Numbered from the stretch's first letter, positions 15,798-24,538 are shown. The stretch: 64,000 nucleotides of DNA from Granulicella sp. 5B5 (GCF_014083945.1 NZ_CP046444.1:1984001-2048000), one strand, 5' to 3'. A program made the numbers and translations. The notes: generated by a model not told the origin, from the letters alone.

Positions 15798-16778
15798 ATG
15801 AAGATTCGCACTACGGCGCGGTTGGCCTTGTTGGCCGTGCTTGGCACCCTCACCGCGTCCCAGGCCCTGGGCCAGACACCGCAGAAGCAGACGGCCCCGC
15901 CTTCACTGCAACCCTCAACGAACCAGACGCCGCAGGCCGTGCCCGGACTGACGGTCTACTCGCGCGAAGTCGACCTGATTTTTACCGTGACGGACAAGCA
16001 TGGCGCGTTCGTGACCGGCCTGCAGCAGCAGAACTTCGGCCTGCTGGACGATGGGCGTCCGCCGGAGCGCGTGGTGCAGTTCAAGCAGCAGACGAACCTG
16101 CCGCTGCGCGTCGGCATCATGATGGACACGTCGTCGTCGATCCGGCAGCGATTCCAGTTTGAGCAGCAGGCAGCAACGGACTTTCTGCTGCAGGTGCTGC
16201 ACCCCGCGGACCGCGCGTTCGTGGAGGGCTTCGACGTGCAGACGGACGTGAGCCAGGACTTTACCAACCGCATCGACCTGCTGGACACAGGCATCCGGCG
16301 GCTGCGGCCGGGCGGCGGCACGGCGCTGTTCGATTCTCTGTACAAGACGTGCCGCGACCAGATGCTGACGCTGCAGCAGGACATCTCCGTGCGCAAGGCG
16401 CTGGTGCTGGTGTCGGACGGCGACGACGACTACTCGCGCGCGACGGAGACGGACGCAATCAAGATGTGCCAGCGCGCGGAGACGATCGTGTACACGATCA
16501 GCACCAACACCGGGCCAAGCCGCGACAAGGGCGACGACGTGCTGCAGCAGGTCGCCGACGCGACAGGCGGGCAGGCGTTCTATCCGACGCGCATCGACGA
16601 TGTCGCGATCGGCTTCCACAACATCGAGGTCGAGCTGCGCAGCCAGTACTCGTTGGTGTACATCCCGGCGGACTTCAAGCAGGACGGCAGCTTCCGAACG
16701 ATTTATCTGCAATGCTTGGACCCGCGGTACTCCGTGCGCGCGAAGAAGGGGTACTTTGCGCCAAAGCCGCCGGAGTAA
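15798..16778 (+). CDS. Secreted VWFA-domain protein with intact metal site
   Basis: The product is 326 residues from the ATG at 15798, preceded by AGGA with seven bases between. A GTG two codons earlier is an alternative. After a signal peptide (RLALLAVLGTLTASQALGQ) comes a short Pro/Gln-rich linker and the acidobacterial VWFA strand domain (LIFTVTDKHGAFVTGLQQQNFGLLDDG). A VWFA domain with a complete first metal-site motif, MMDTSSSI, follows, and later ALVLVSDGDDDYS. The ending YSLVYIPADFKQDGSFRTIYL resembles the paralogue at 11249-13015. Function is unknown; adhesion or protein assembly at the cell surface is a reasonable guess. It is a single-gene unit closed by a terminator. Confidence 0.88.
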   Translation: MKIRTTARLALLAVLGTLTASQALGQTPQKQTAPPSLQPSTNQTPQAVPGLTVYSREVDLIFTVTDKHGAFVTGLQQQNFGLLDDGRPPERVVQFKQQTNLPLRVGIMMDTSSSIRQRFQFEQQAATDFLLQVLHPADRAFVEGFDVQTDVSQDFTNRIDLLDTGIRRLRPGGGTALFDSLYKTCRDQMLTLQQDISVRKALVLVSDGDDDYSRATETDAIKMCQRAETIVYTISTNTGPSRDKGDDVLQQVADATGGQAFYPTRIDDVAIGFHNIEVELRSQYSLVYIPADFKQDGSFRTIYLQCLDPRYSVRAKKGYFAPKPPE

Positions 16779-16800
16779 AGACAAGAGCGTAGAAGAGGCG

Positions 16801-16830
16801 AAACGGGCTGCTGGCTGCGGCCCGTTTTTG
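16801..16830 (+). terminator. Intrinsic terminator of the VWFA gene
   Basis: AAACGGGC (16801-16808) and GCCCGTTT (16820-16827) form an 8-bp stem with an 11-base loop, running straight into TTTTTG. It lies 22 bases after the stop of the preceding gene and is a clean rho-independent terminator. Confidence 0.85.
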
Positions 16831-16913
16831 TTTGCTCGCTGGTTGTGCCGACCGTGGCAAGGCGCAACTTTTCGGCCCGAGAACCGTTCTAAATGACCAG
16901 CGAGGACTCCCCG

Positions 16914-17453
16914 ATGAAACTGCTGCTTCCCTGCACTCTTCTTGCATTGACTCTGCCGCTGGCCGCGCAGCAGCCGCCCGGTGTGAACGAGATGCTGCAG
17001 GGGCTGGTCTCGCAGCAGGCGACGCACACGGCGTTTACCTTCGACCGCGATATGCTGGCCGCCGCGGACGGGCTGATGAACATCCCCGACAATGCGCTGA
17101 ACAGCATTACGGTGGAGAACTATCGCTACCACGAGCCGGCATTCTATATCCCCGAGAACATGGCGGCGCTGAACGCTGCCTACAACGCCGCGGGCTACAA
17201 ACACCTGGTGGAGCAGCATGTAGACGCGCGCGATGCGGCGATGCCGCGCGGCACGCTCGCCGACCTGTGGCTGCACAACAACGGCACGCAGATCGACAGC
17301 GTTGTGGTGCTGCTGCGCACGCCGCACCAGATGTCGGTGATCGACGTGACCGGCTCGCTGCGGCCGCTGGATCTGGTGCATTTGTCCGGGCACTTCGGCA
17401 TCCCGAAGGTAGACCCCGGCGCAGTGATGGTGCCTGCGCCGCCGGGCAAGTAA
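16914..17453 (+). CDS. Small secreted protein, DUF4252-like
   Basis: This 179-residue protein begins with a signal peptide (KLLLPCTLLALTLPLAAQ). The mature part is mixed alpha/beta, with QMSVIDVTGSLRPLDLVHLSGHFGIP near the end. That resembles the pattern of DUF4252 proteins, in which a V-x-V-x-G-x-L strand is followed by a helix entering an L-S-G-H-F segment; the match is suggestive only. There are no Cys residues after the signal peptide, so it is not a lipoprotein. The ATG at 16914 is preferred over an in-frame ATG at 16893 because the signal peptide starts there. It converges on the deaminase gene with two bases between the stops. Function is unknown. Confidence 0.65.
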   Translation: MKLLLPCTLLALTLPLAAQQPPGVNEMLQGLVSQQATHTAFTFDRDMLAAADGLMNIPDNALNSITVENYRYHEPAFYIPENMAALNAAYNAAGYKHLVEQHVDARDAAMPRGTLADLWLHNNGTQIDSVVVLLRTPHQMSVIDVTGSLRPLDLVHLSGHFGIPKVDPGAVMVPAPPGK

Positions 17454-17455
17454 AG

Positions 17456-18490
17456 CTAGTAGCCGTAGCGCTCGACTTCGCCGAGGAGCGCGAGCTTGCG
17501 CTCGGGTGAGAGGAAGCTGGCTTCGACGGAGTTCGCCGCGAGTTCGCGCATCTGTTCGAGCGAGAACTCGAAGAACTTGTGTACGAGCAGGTACTCATCG
17601 AGCAGGTTGGCTCCGAAGAACGGCGGGTCGTCGGAGTTGATGGTGATCATGAGGCCTTCTTCGAAGTAGCGCTTGACGGGGTGCTCTGCGAGCGCCACGC
17701 AACAGCCGGTGCGCAGGTTACTGGTGACGTTGAGTTCGAGCGGCACCTGCCGCTCGGCGAGCACGCCGATGAGGTCCTCATCCTGCGCGGCGGTAAGTGC
17801 GTGGCCGATGCGCTCTGCGCCAATGTTGACGGCGGCCCAGACGCTCTGAGGGCCGGTGGATTCGCCGGCGTGGCAGGTGAGGCGCAGGCCGTTGGCTTTG
17901 CACTCGGCGTAGAGCTCGCGGAAGTCCTGCGCGGGGCCGCGGGCCTCGTCGCCGCCGATGCCGATGCCGACGACGCTGGGGTACTGCTGCTTCAACTCGG
18001 CGGCCTTCTTGAAGACGCGCGCGCACTCCTCAAGCCCAAAGTGGCGGACGGCGTCGATGATCCAGAGCAGAGAGATGCCGAAATCGCGCTCGCCGCGCTC
18101 GCGCCCACGCTCGATAGCGGCCATCACGGCGTCGACGTCGAGCCGCTTGAAATAGTAGAGGATGCCGACGGAGATGTAGGCTTCAGCGTGGCGCACGCCT
18201 TGCGCGGCGAGGTCACGGAGCATGTTGTAAGTGATGGTCTCGTAGTCGTCGGGCGTGTGCAGGCGCTCGGTGACGGCCTTGAAGCTCATGAGGAAGCTGG
18301 GAAAGTCGGTGTAGGTGTAGACCTGCTTCGCGGCTTCGAGGGTGAGCGGCTGGGGGTCGTTCTTGCGCGAGAGCTCAACGAGAGTTTCGGGTGTGATGGA
18401 GCCTTCGAGGTGCAGATGCAGCTCGGCTTTAGGGAGCCCGCGGAGCCAGGCTTCGGCGTCGATGGAGTCCAGTTGCGTCTTCCGTGCCAT
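17456..18490 (-). CDS. add: Adenosine deaminase family metal hydrolase
   Basis: The product is 344 residues from the ATG at 18490. All hallmarks of the adenosine/AMP deaminase family are present: the metal ligands HLHLEGS near residue 22, the CHAGE motif (catalytic Glu), RIGHA, SNLRTG and the final metal ligand in NSDDPP. The reaction is hydrolytic deamination of a purine nucleoside or base, giving inosine from adenosine for a true Add. Relatives in this family deaminate adenine or 6-aminodeoxyfutalosine of menaquinone synthesis, and the substrate cannot be settled from sequence. There are no menaquinone genes nearby. The frame stays open to 18553 but with no better start. It acts in the cytoplasm. 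Confidence 0.85.
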   Translation of the reverse strand: MARKTQLDSIDAEAWLRGLPKAELHLHLEGSITPETLVELSRKNDPQPLTLEAAKQVYTYTDFPSFLMSFKAVTERLHTPDDYETITYNMLRDLAAQGVRHAEAYISVGILYYFKRLDVDAVMAAIERGRERGERDFGISLLWIIDAVRHFGLEECARVFKKAAELKQQYPSVVGIGIGGDEARGPAQDFRELYAECKANGLRLTCHAGESTGPQSVWAAVNIGAERIGHALTAAQDEDLIGVLAERQVPLELNVTSNLRTGCCVALAEHPVKRYFEEGLMITINSDDPPFFGANLLDEYLLVHKFFEFSLEQMRELAANSVEASFLSPERKLALLGEVERYGY

Positions 18491-18539
18491 CGTTCCAGTG
18501 TAGTCTCTCAGGGTGTGGCATTGCCCACGCGCTCCTGTC

Positions 18540-18553
18540 TTGCCAAATGGCAA
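18540..18553. promoter_or_regulatory. Palindrome upstream of the Xre-RES module
   Basis: TTGCC (18540-18544) and GGCAA (18549-18553) form an inverted repeat with a four-base centre, 22 bases before the antitoxin start. Antitoxins of this class bind their own promoters, so this is a candidate autoregulatory operator. There is no experimental support. Confidence 0.4.
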
Positions 18554-18574
18554 AATGAAGAGGACAATTGGCGT

Positions 18575-19009
18575 ATGACGGTTGCAGCGATTACGGCGGT
18601 TCTCGGCGGCAGAAAGATCCTGAAGCGCAGGGTCGAATCTGACCGCGAGCTCACCCAGCTTACCCGCGAAGGCGTTCCCGTCGGCGCGCTTACACTGCTG
18701 GCTAGCGAGCTTGCGTTAGACCGCAGGACCCTCGCACGCGTGATCGGCATCTCCGACCGCACACTGAGTCGCCGTCTCGCTAAAGACGAGCGTCTCTCTG
18801 CTGAAGAGAGCGACCGCGTGGTCCGCGTTGCCCGCGTCGTTGCGATGGCGACAGACACACTGGGATCGCCAGCCAAAGCCTCAAGCTGGCTCCAATCACC
18901 GAACATGGTCCTCGATGGCCAGGCCCCGTTGGACTTGCTTGACACCGATTCCGGCACACGCTCCGTGGAGACGGTTCTGGGGCGCATTGAGTGGGGAATC
19001 TATAGCTGA
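18575..19009 (+). CDS. Xre/MbcA/ParS-type antitoxin
   Basis: This 144-residue protein pairs a helix-turn-helix region (LDRRTLARVIGISDRTLSRRLA, residues ~50-70) with a C-terminal toxin-binding helical domain. The latter reads SDRVVRVARVVAMATDTLGSPAKASSWLQSPN and ends with a VETVLGRIEWGIYS tail. That is the MbcA/ParS/Xre (DUF2384) layout, in which the last residues plug the toxin active site. It should neutralise the RES toxin encoded next and repress the operon. The ATG at 18575 follows GAAGAGGAC. Its stop overlaps the toxin start by one base (TGATG), so translation is coupled. Confidence 0.9.
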   Translation: MTVAAITAVLGGRKILKRRVESDRELTQLTREGVPVGALTLLASELALDRRTLARVIGISDRTLSRRLAKDERLSAEESDRVVRVARVVAMATDTLGSPAKASSWLQSPNMVLDGQAPLDLLDTDSGTRSVETVLGRIEWGIYS

Positions 19010-19479
19010 TGCGCGTGTGGAGGCTCGTAAGAGAGCGACATGCCACAACGGCATTCTCCGGTGAGGGCGCTCGCCTCTTTAGTGGGCGGTGGAACTCCGC
19101 CGGAACCTCGATGGTCTATACCTCACTTTCCCTATCGCTGGCCGTCGTCGAGGTCTTCGTACACCTGAACAAGAGCCAGGCACCAGACGATATGGTATCG
19201 GTGGCAGCAGATCTGCCCATCGATGCAACGTACATGGAAGAGGAGAAAACTGCCATGCTTCTCCGCCTTCCATCCGACTGGCGGCGCGAAGGTCACCGAG
19301 AACTCCAGCAGATCGGTGACGATTGGATCGCTTCAAAGCAGTCGCTTCATCTCCTCGTTCCATCCGTGGCAGTTCGCGGTGAGTGGAATGTGCTAATCAA
19401 CCCGCTGCATCCCGACGCCAAAAAAACCAGCATCGTCGCAACAGAGCCGTTCCACTTCGACGAGCGCATGTTCAAGTAG
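19009..19479 (+). CDS. RES-domain toxin
   Basis: This 156-residue protein matches the RES family, named for conserved Arg, Glu and Ser residues. It starts VWRLVRERHATTAFSGEGARLFSGRWNSAGTSMVYTSLSLSLAVVEVF; the R of the second segment, the E of the last strand and a later Ser (PSVAVRGEWNVLINP) correspond to the active-site set. Characterised RES toxins degrade NAD+ or modify cellular targets by ADP-ribosyl chemistry, arresting growth. Together with the upstream Xre antitoxin it forms a complete type II module, with no truncation. It converges on the permease gene. Confidence 0.9.
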   Translation: MRVWRLVRERHATTAFSGEGARLFSGRWNSAGTSMVYTSLSLSLAVVEVFVHLNKSQAPDDMVSVAADLPIDATYMEEEKTAMLLRLPSDWRREGHRELQQIGDDWIASKQSLHLLVPSVAVRGEWNVLINPLHPDAKKTSIVATEPFHFDERMFK

Positions 19480-19491
19480 TAGCGACGAACA

Positions 19492-21072
19492 CTACTCCCC
19501 CTGATAGAACTCGCTGCGTTTGCGGCTGTAGAAGTAGTAGACGACGAGGCCGATGACGAGCCAGATGAAAAATCGTTCCCAGGTGCGGACGGGGAGACCG
19601 GCCATCAGCAGCAGGCAGAAGGCGATGCTGAGTACCGGAACCACCGGGCCGAAGGGGACGCGGAAGCCGCGGTGACGATGGGGGTCTTTGGCGCGCAGAA
19701 CAAGGACGCCGATGGAGACCAGCACGAAGGCGAAGAGCGTGCCGATGTTGGACATCTCGGCGAGGGTGCCGACGTCGAAGAGGCCAGACGGGATCGCCAC
19801 AAGGATGCCCGCGACGACAGTGGCGAACCATGGCGTGCGGAAGCGCTTGTGCACGGCGCTGAACTTGTCCGGCAACAGACGGTCGCGGGACATGGCGAAC
19901 CAGATGCGCGCCTGGCCGTACTGGCCGACAAGGATCGAGGAGATCATGCCGAGGATGGCGCCGAACAATACCGCCAGCCGCACCCAGTGCAGGCGGTGCG
20001 CGCCGGGTTCGAGCGCGACGCGCTTGAGGGCGTTGACCACGGGAGCGCCATCGCCGGCGACCGACTGCCAAGGGACGAGGCCGGTGAGCGTGGCCGCCAC
20101 GCCGATGTACAGGATGGTGCAGACGATGAGCGTGGCGATGATGCCGATGGGGACGTCGCGCTGCGGCTTCTTGCACTCTTCGCTGGCTGTGGAGACGGCG
20201 TCAAACCCGATGTAGGTGAAAAAGATAATCGACCCGCCGGCGAGGATGCCGGACCAGCCGTTGGGCGAGAACGGATGGTAGTAGCGTGGGTGGATGAAGC
20301 TCATGCCGAAGAAGACGAAGGTGAGGATGGCGGCGATCTTGATGAGCACCATTGCATTGTTGGTGCGCGACGATTCGCGGATGCCGAGCACAAGCAGCAC
20401 GGTGAGAAAGAGGACGATAAGGAACGCGGGGATATCGAAGCCGTGGTGCCAGCCGGGGCCGTAGATGTCTTTACCGGCGAGGTCTTGCAGGCCGAGCGGC
20501 AGATACGCGGGCGCGAGCCACTTGGGGCTTAATCGCAGGCCGAACCAGTCGAGCGCGTCGACCAGGTGCGCGGCGAAGCCGACGGAGACGCTCATGTTGG
20601 CGAAGGCGTACTCCAGGATGAGGTCCCAGCCGATGATCCAGGCGACGAGCTCGCCCATGGTGGCGTAGGAGTAGGTGTAGGCGGAACCCGCGATGGGGAT
20701 CATGCTGGCGAGCTCGGCATAACACAGGCCGGTGAGCGCGCAGACGATGGCGACGAGGACGAGCGAGACAACCAGTACTGGGCCCGCGCCGGGACGGCCT
20801 GCGACGGCTCCGCTGGTGTGGTGCAGCAGGCCGACGATGAGGTCGATGACCGGCGACTCCGAGATTTTAACCGTCTGCGCCGGGTTGCCGCCGATGGCCG
20901 TGCCGATGACAGTGAAGATGCCCGAACCGATGACGATGCCGACGCCCATCGCGGTGAGCGAGATGGGGCCGAGCGTCTTCTTGAGCGCGTGTTCGGGGCG
21001 CTCGGAGTCGGAGATCAGTTTGTCGATGGACTTGGTGGCGAAGATTTGTCGGGGCTGGCTTGGAGAAGGCAG
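19492..21072 (-). CDS. APC-family amino acid permease, non-canonical start
   Basis: This is a cationic-amino-acid-type permease with ~12-14 hydrophobic segments. The first helix carries the APC signature LTAMGVGIVIGSGIFTVIG, and IGFDAVSTASEECKKPQRDVP is the conserved cytoplasmic loop of the family. The ATG at 20949 lies inside helix 1 and would drop a conserved leader that is clearly encoded upstream (FATKSIDKLISDSERPEHA, then LKKTLGPIS). No in-frame ATG, GTG or TTG exists between that leader and an upstream TGA. A CTG at 21072, nine bases after AGGA, is the best candidate and gives 526 residues. It imports amino acids across the inner membrane; the substrate is not resolved. Confidence 0.82.
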   Translation of the reverse strand: MPSPSQPRQIFATKSIDKLISDSERPEHALKKTLGPISLTAMGVGIVIGSGIFTVIGTAIGGNPAQTVKISESPVIDLIVGLLHHTSGAVAGRPGAGPVLVVSLVLVAIVCALTGLCYAELASMIPIAGSAYTYSYATMGELVAWIIGWDLILEYAFANMSVSVGFAAHLVDALDWFGLRLSPKWLAPAYLPLGLQDLAGKDIYGPGWHHGFDIPAFLIVLFLTVLLVLGIRESSRTNNAMVLIKIAAILTFVFFGMSFIHPRYYHPFSPNGWSGILAGGSIIFFTYIGFDAVSTASEECKKPQRDVPIGIIATLIVCTILYIGVAATLTGLVPWQSVAGDGAPVVNALKRVALEPGAHRLHWVRLAVLFGAILGMISSILVGQYGQARIWFAMSRDRLLPDKFSAVHKRFRTPWFATVVAGILVAIPSGLFDVGTLAEMSNIGTLFAFVLVSIGVLVLRAKDPHRHRGFRVPFGPVVPVLSIAFCLLLMAGLPVRTWERFFIWLVIGLVVYYFYSRKRSEFYQGE

Positions 21073-21183
21073 GGCGCTCGGTCCTCGTCAGTGGATTTGT
21101 CGCACGATGATTCCCTGATTGTAAGCGGCGATTCATCTGGCGCAAACGGCAGTGTCACAAAGTTTCGGGCGATGACAACGAAA

Positions 21184-21207
21184 CGGGCAGAGCCGAAGCC
21201 CTGCCCG
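21184..21207 (-). terminator. Terminator of the small basic gene
   Basis: CGGGCAG (21184-21190) pairs with CTGCCCG (21201-21207). Read on the minus strand the loop closes with a TTCG tetraloop, and TTTCGTT follows. It lies inside the over-extended reading frame of the small basic protein, which argues that the real gene ends before it. Confidence 0.7.
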
Positions 21208-21236
21208 CTGTTGATGCTAAAGCCTTCGCTATCTTT

Positions 21237-21391
21237 CTATCGCTTGGACTGGCCGCGTGCAGCCTTCTTGACCTTCTGTTTGTTCTCGCCGCGGGCGCCG
21301 GTGCGGGGGCCTTGGGGGCGGCCTTCTTGCGTGCTGCGCGCTTTACCTTCTTGCGCTCATCCTTATCGGTAATCGACTTTGTGTTTGCCAT
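21237..21391 (-). pseudogene. Small Lys/Arg/Ala-rich protein gene with an apparent frameshift
   Basis: The minus-strand ATG at 21391 starts MANTKSITDKDERKKVKRAA, continuing KKAAPKAP. In the annotated frame this runs on into an unrelated Ser-rich tail to 21155, through a terminator. Adding one base in the GC-rich run near 21295-21310 switches to a frame reading GARGENKQKVKKAARGQSKR and a TAG at 21237. That gives a uniformly basic 51-residue protein that ends just before the terminator. This restored form is compositionally consistent throughout, so I believe either a real 1-base deletion or a sequencing error is present. Such small basic proteins are probably nucleic-acid binding; the family is not recognised. 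Confidence 0.6.
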
Positions 21392-21478
21392 AGGTCTTCT
21401 CTCTTTTTTCTAAATCGGAATCTCGCCGGCGTGTTTTGGAAGGGAAAGAAGCGTGGCTGTTGCTAGCGCGCGGGCTTC

Positions 21479-24295
21479 CTACAGTCGTTCCAGCTGGGCG
21501 AACTTTTCGACCAGCTTCTTCATGCCGTGACCACTAAATTGTACTGTAATCTTGGCATCTTCACCTTCGCCTTCGCGGGCGAAGATGATGCCTTCGCCAT
21601 ATTTGGGGTGGCGGACGCGGATGCCCTTGCCCAGGCCGGTCTTGCCGGTGGGCGAGGCGACATCCAGCTTTGGGCGGCCTTTGAAGCCTGAACTGCCCTT
21701 GCCGAAGAAGGCTGCGGTGTTGTCGAGCGGGCCGCTGCCGCTGCGAGGCTTGCTGCCATAACGCTGCGAGGCGTAGCTGCGGGCGCCACCACCGCCCGGC
21801 TCCTGGCTCTCGTCTTCATACGAGTAGTGGCGTTCCCCACCATAGTCATCCCCGCCGCCGCGCCGCTGCGGGTACGGCGTAGAGTAGGCGCTCCCATAGC
21901 CCTTCGGCGAAAGGTCCTCGACCAGCCGCGACGGCACCTCTTCCAGAAACCGCGAAGCGATGGAGGACTCCGGCATGTCGCTGCCGTAGCGGCGGCGATA
22001 GCGCGCGCGGGTCATCACCAGCGTGTCCATCGCACGCGTCATGCCGACGTAGCAGAGGCGGCGCTCCTCCTCCATCTGTTCCGGGTCCTGCAGCGTGCGC
22101 GAGTGCGGGAAGAGGCCTTCTTCCATACCGGCGAGGAAGACGAGCGGAAATTCGAGGCCCTTGGCCGCGTGCAGCGTCATGAGCGTGACGCGCGCTTCCG
22201 CCGAGTACTGGTCGGCGTCGGAGACGAGCGCGGCATGGTCTAAAAACTCTGCCAATGTCTCCCCGCGAGACGTCGCATCCTGCGCGGCGTTGGCGAGTTC
22301 CTTCAGGTTCTCGATGCGCGAGAAGGACTCGGGTGTGGCTTCGTCCTCAAGCGCACGGATGTAGCCGGAGCGGTCGTTGAGGAACTTGATCAGCTCGGGC
22401 AGCGTGGCGGCATCACCGGGCTTGCGGAAGGCGGGGCGCTCGCTGGTTTCGCTGCGCACCTCTTCTGCTGCGATGCGCTTCAAGCGGTCGCGGATCTCGT
22501 CACTGGCAGAGCGCTTGAGCGGCACGGGAGCGAAGGGGTTGAGGCTCGCGGTGCCTGCTGCCGCGTTCTCCGGCGCGAGGGTGCTGATCTCTTCACTGGG
22601 GCCGAAGTCGAAGCCGAAGTTGAAGCTGGTATCGAAGCTTGTGTTGGCACCATCGTCGCTGCCGGTCATGGCAGGCGTGGGCTCGTCGTCGGTGGCGAAG
22701 CCGAAGTCGAACGTGGTGTTCTCGGCCTCGGTGTCGGCTGAAGCGGCGAGCGACTCGATGTATCCGGGCTCTTCCTCAGCAGGCGCGAGGAAGGCCACGA
22801 CGTTGTCCGGGACTGTGCTCGCGGCGAGCGACTCAGCGAACGCTGGGCCGAGCATGGCACGCGCGTCTTCGATGAGCCGCTTGAATTTTTCAAGCGCTGC
22901 GAGCGTGCGCGCGGGCAGCAGCTTTTCCTCCATCGCGCGGCCGATCGCCTCCCACGTGCTGAGGCCGGTGGTGAGGGCGATGCGCTCGAGCGTCTCCATC
23001 GTGGTTTTGCCGATGCCGCGCGGCGGTGAGTTCACCACGCGTCCCAACGCGATGGAGTCGTGCGGATTTTGCACCAGCTTGAGGTAGCTGAGCATGTCCT
23101 TCACCTCGGCGCGGTCGTAGAAGCTGAAGCCGCCGACCATGTGGTACTGGATCTGATAACGCCGCAGCGCCTCTTCCACCAGCCGCGACTGCGAGTTGGT
23201 GCGATAGAGCACGGCGCAGCGCGGCAGGTCCTCACTGGAGCCGGCTTCGCGAATGTACTGCGCGATCCTATCCGCAATAAAGAGTGCTTCATTCTCGCCA
23301 TCGGGGGCCTCGTAGTAGCCGATGAGCGAGCCGCCCTCACGCGAGGTCCAGAGGTTCTTGCCCTTGCGCTGCACGTTCTGCGCGACGACCGCGCTGGCGC
23401 CTTCGAGGATGACCTGCGTGGAGCGGTAGTTCTGTTCGAGGCGAATGGTCTTCGCGTTGGGAAAGTCTTTTTCGAACTCAAGGATGTTCTTGATGTCCGC
23501 GCCGCGCCAGCTGTAGATGGACTGGTCTTCATCGCCGACGACGCAGACGTTGCCGTGCTTGCCGAGCAGCTTCATCAGCTCATACTGCGGGCGGTTGGTG
23601 TCCTGGTACTCGTCGATGAGGAGGTACTTGTACTTGCGGTTGTAGCGCTCACGCACTTCGGCGGAGCTCTTGAGCAGACGCACAGTTTCGAGCAGCAGGT
23701 CGTCGAAGTCGAGCGCGTTGGCCTTGGCGAGCTCCTTTTTGTAGATCTCGAAGATGTGCGCGATCTTCTCCTCCAGCGGGTTCGTGGAGGCGAGGAAGTA
23801 CTCCTGCGGGTCGATCATGTGGTTCTTGGCCCAGCTGATGCGGCCAAGAGCGACGCGGGGTTTGAGCTGCTTGTCGTCGATGCCAAGGCGCTTGAGCGCG
23901 GCTTTGACGACGGCCTGCTGATCGGTCTCGTCGTAAATGGCGAAGCTGCGCGTGAGACCTACGTTGCCGACACGCAGGGCTTCGATGTCGCGGCGCAGCA
24001 CGCGCACGCAGAAGCTGTGGAAGGTGGCGATGGTGGGCTGCGCAAGCGTGGAGTGGCCGAGGATCTTCTCCACGCGCTCACCCATCTCTTTAGCAGCCTT
24101 ATTCGTGAAGGTAACGGCGAGGATGTTGTCGGGCGAGACGCCGCGCTCCTCAATCAGGTACGCGATGCGGTGCGTGATGACGCGGGTTTTACCGCTGCCT
24201 GCACCAGCGAGCAACAGCACGGGCCCATCGACCGAGACGATGCCCTCGCGCTGTTGCGGATTCATGTTGGCGAGAAGATCGGGCACAACCTTCAT
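21479..24295 (-). CDS. pcrA: UvrD/PcrA-family DNA helicase with insertion in domain 2B
   Basis: This superfamily 1 3'-5' helicase (938 residues) is usually ~730-770 long. Walker A is LAGAGSGKT, with later motifs FTNKAAKEM, DEYQDTN, VGDEDQSIYSWRGA, LEQNYRST, and LMTLHAAKGLEFPLVFLAGMEEGLFPH. The C-terminus (GIRVRHPKYGEGIIFAREGEG) is the Tudor-like domain of PcrA that contacts RNA polymerase. Between about residues 480 and 630, inside domain 2B, an acidic low-complexity stretch with FDFGF-type repeats is inserted. The ATG at 24295 (KVVPDLLANMNPQQREG) is chosen because homology starts there; upstream residues in the frame look non-coding. It unwinds DNA in repair and replication restart. Confidence 0.93.
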   Translation of the reverse strand: MKVVPDLLANMNPQQREGIVSVDGPVLLLAGAGSGKTRVITHRIAYLIEERGVSPDNILAVTFTNKAAKEMGERVEKILGHSTLAQPTIATFHSFCVRVLRRDIEALRVGNVGLTRSFAIYDETDQQAVVKAALKRLGIDDKQLKPRVALGRISWAKNHMIDPQEYFLASTNPLEEKIAHIFEIYKKELAKANALDFDDLLLETVRLLKSSAEVRERYNRKYKYLLIDEYQDTNRPQYELMKLLGKHGNVCVVGDEDQSIYSWRGADIKNILEFEKDFPNAKTIRLEQNYRSTQVILEGASAVVAQNVQRKGKNLWTSREGGSLIGYYEAPDGENEALFIADRIAQYIREAGSSEDLPRCAVLYRTNSQSRLVEEALRRYQIQYHMVGGFSFYDRAEVKDMLSYLKLVQNPHDSIALGRVVNSPPRGIGKTTMETLERIALTTGLSTWEAIGRAMEEKLLPARTLAALEKFKRLIEDARAMLGPAFAESLAASTVPDNVVAFLAPAEEEPGYIESLAASADTEAENTTFDFGFATDDEPTPAMTGSDDGANTSFDTSFNFGFDFGPSEEISTLAPENAAAGTASLNPFAPVPLKRSASDEIRDRLKRIAAEEVRSETSERPAFRKPGDAATLPELIKFLNDRSGYIRALEDEATPESFSRIENLKELANAAQDATSRGETLAEFLDHAALVSDADQYSAEARVTLMTLHAAKGLEFPLVFLAGMEEGLFPHSRTLQDPEQMEEERRLCYVGMTRAMDTLVMTRARYRRRYGSDMPESSIASRFLEEVPSRLVEDLSPKGYGSAYSTPYPQRRGGGDDYGGERHYSYEDESQEPGGGGARSYASQRYGSKPRSGSGPLDNTAAFFGKGSSGFKGRPKLDVASPTGKTGLGKGIRVRHPKYGEGIIFAREGEGEDAKITVQFSGHGMKKLVEKFAQLERL

Positions 24296-24538
24296 TCTAT
24301 CCGGCCTCGAAACGGACGGCGTTGTTGGACAGCGCGGCCTGTGGAACGTTAGCCAAGGAGCGATGAAATTTGCCTCAAATATGCGGACGAATTCTTTTCC
24401 CCTCTTCACACAATTCGCGGAACCAACGCAACAAGGCGTGCGTACGGTGTTGTGTAACGTGCTTCTCTGAACCATGGCAGAGCAAGCCTCAACCGTATAC
24501 AGGAATTTGAAGTTCCTGCCATTTCAAGGAGTCGTGTT

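Noticed and set aside
24296-24475. N-terminal 60-residue extension of the PcrA frame
   Set aside because: No helicase similarity and no ribosome-binding site; the conserved N-terminus starts at 24295.
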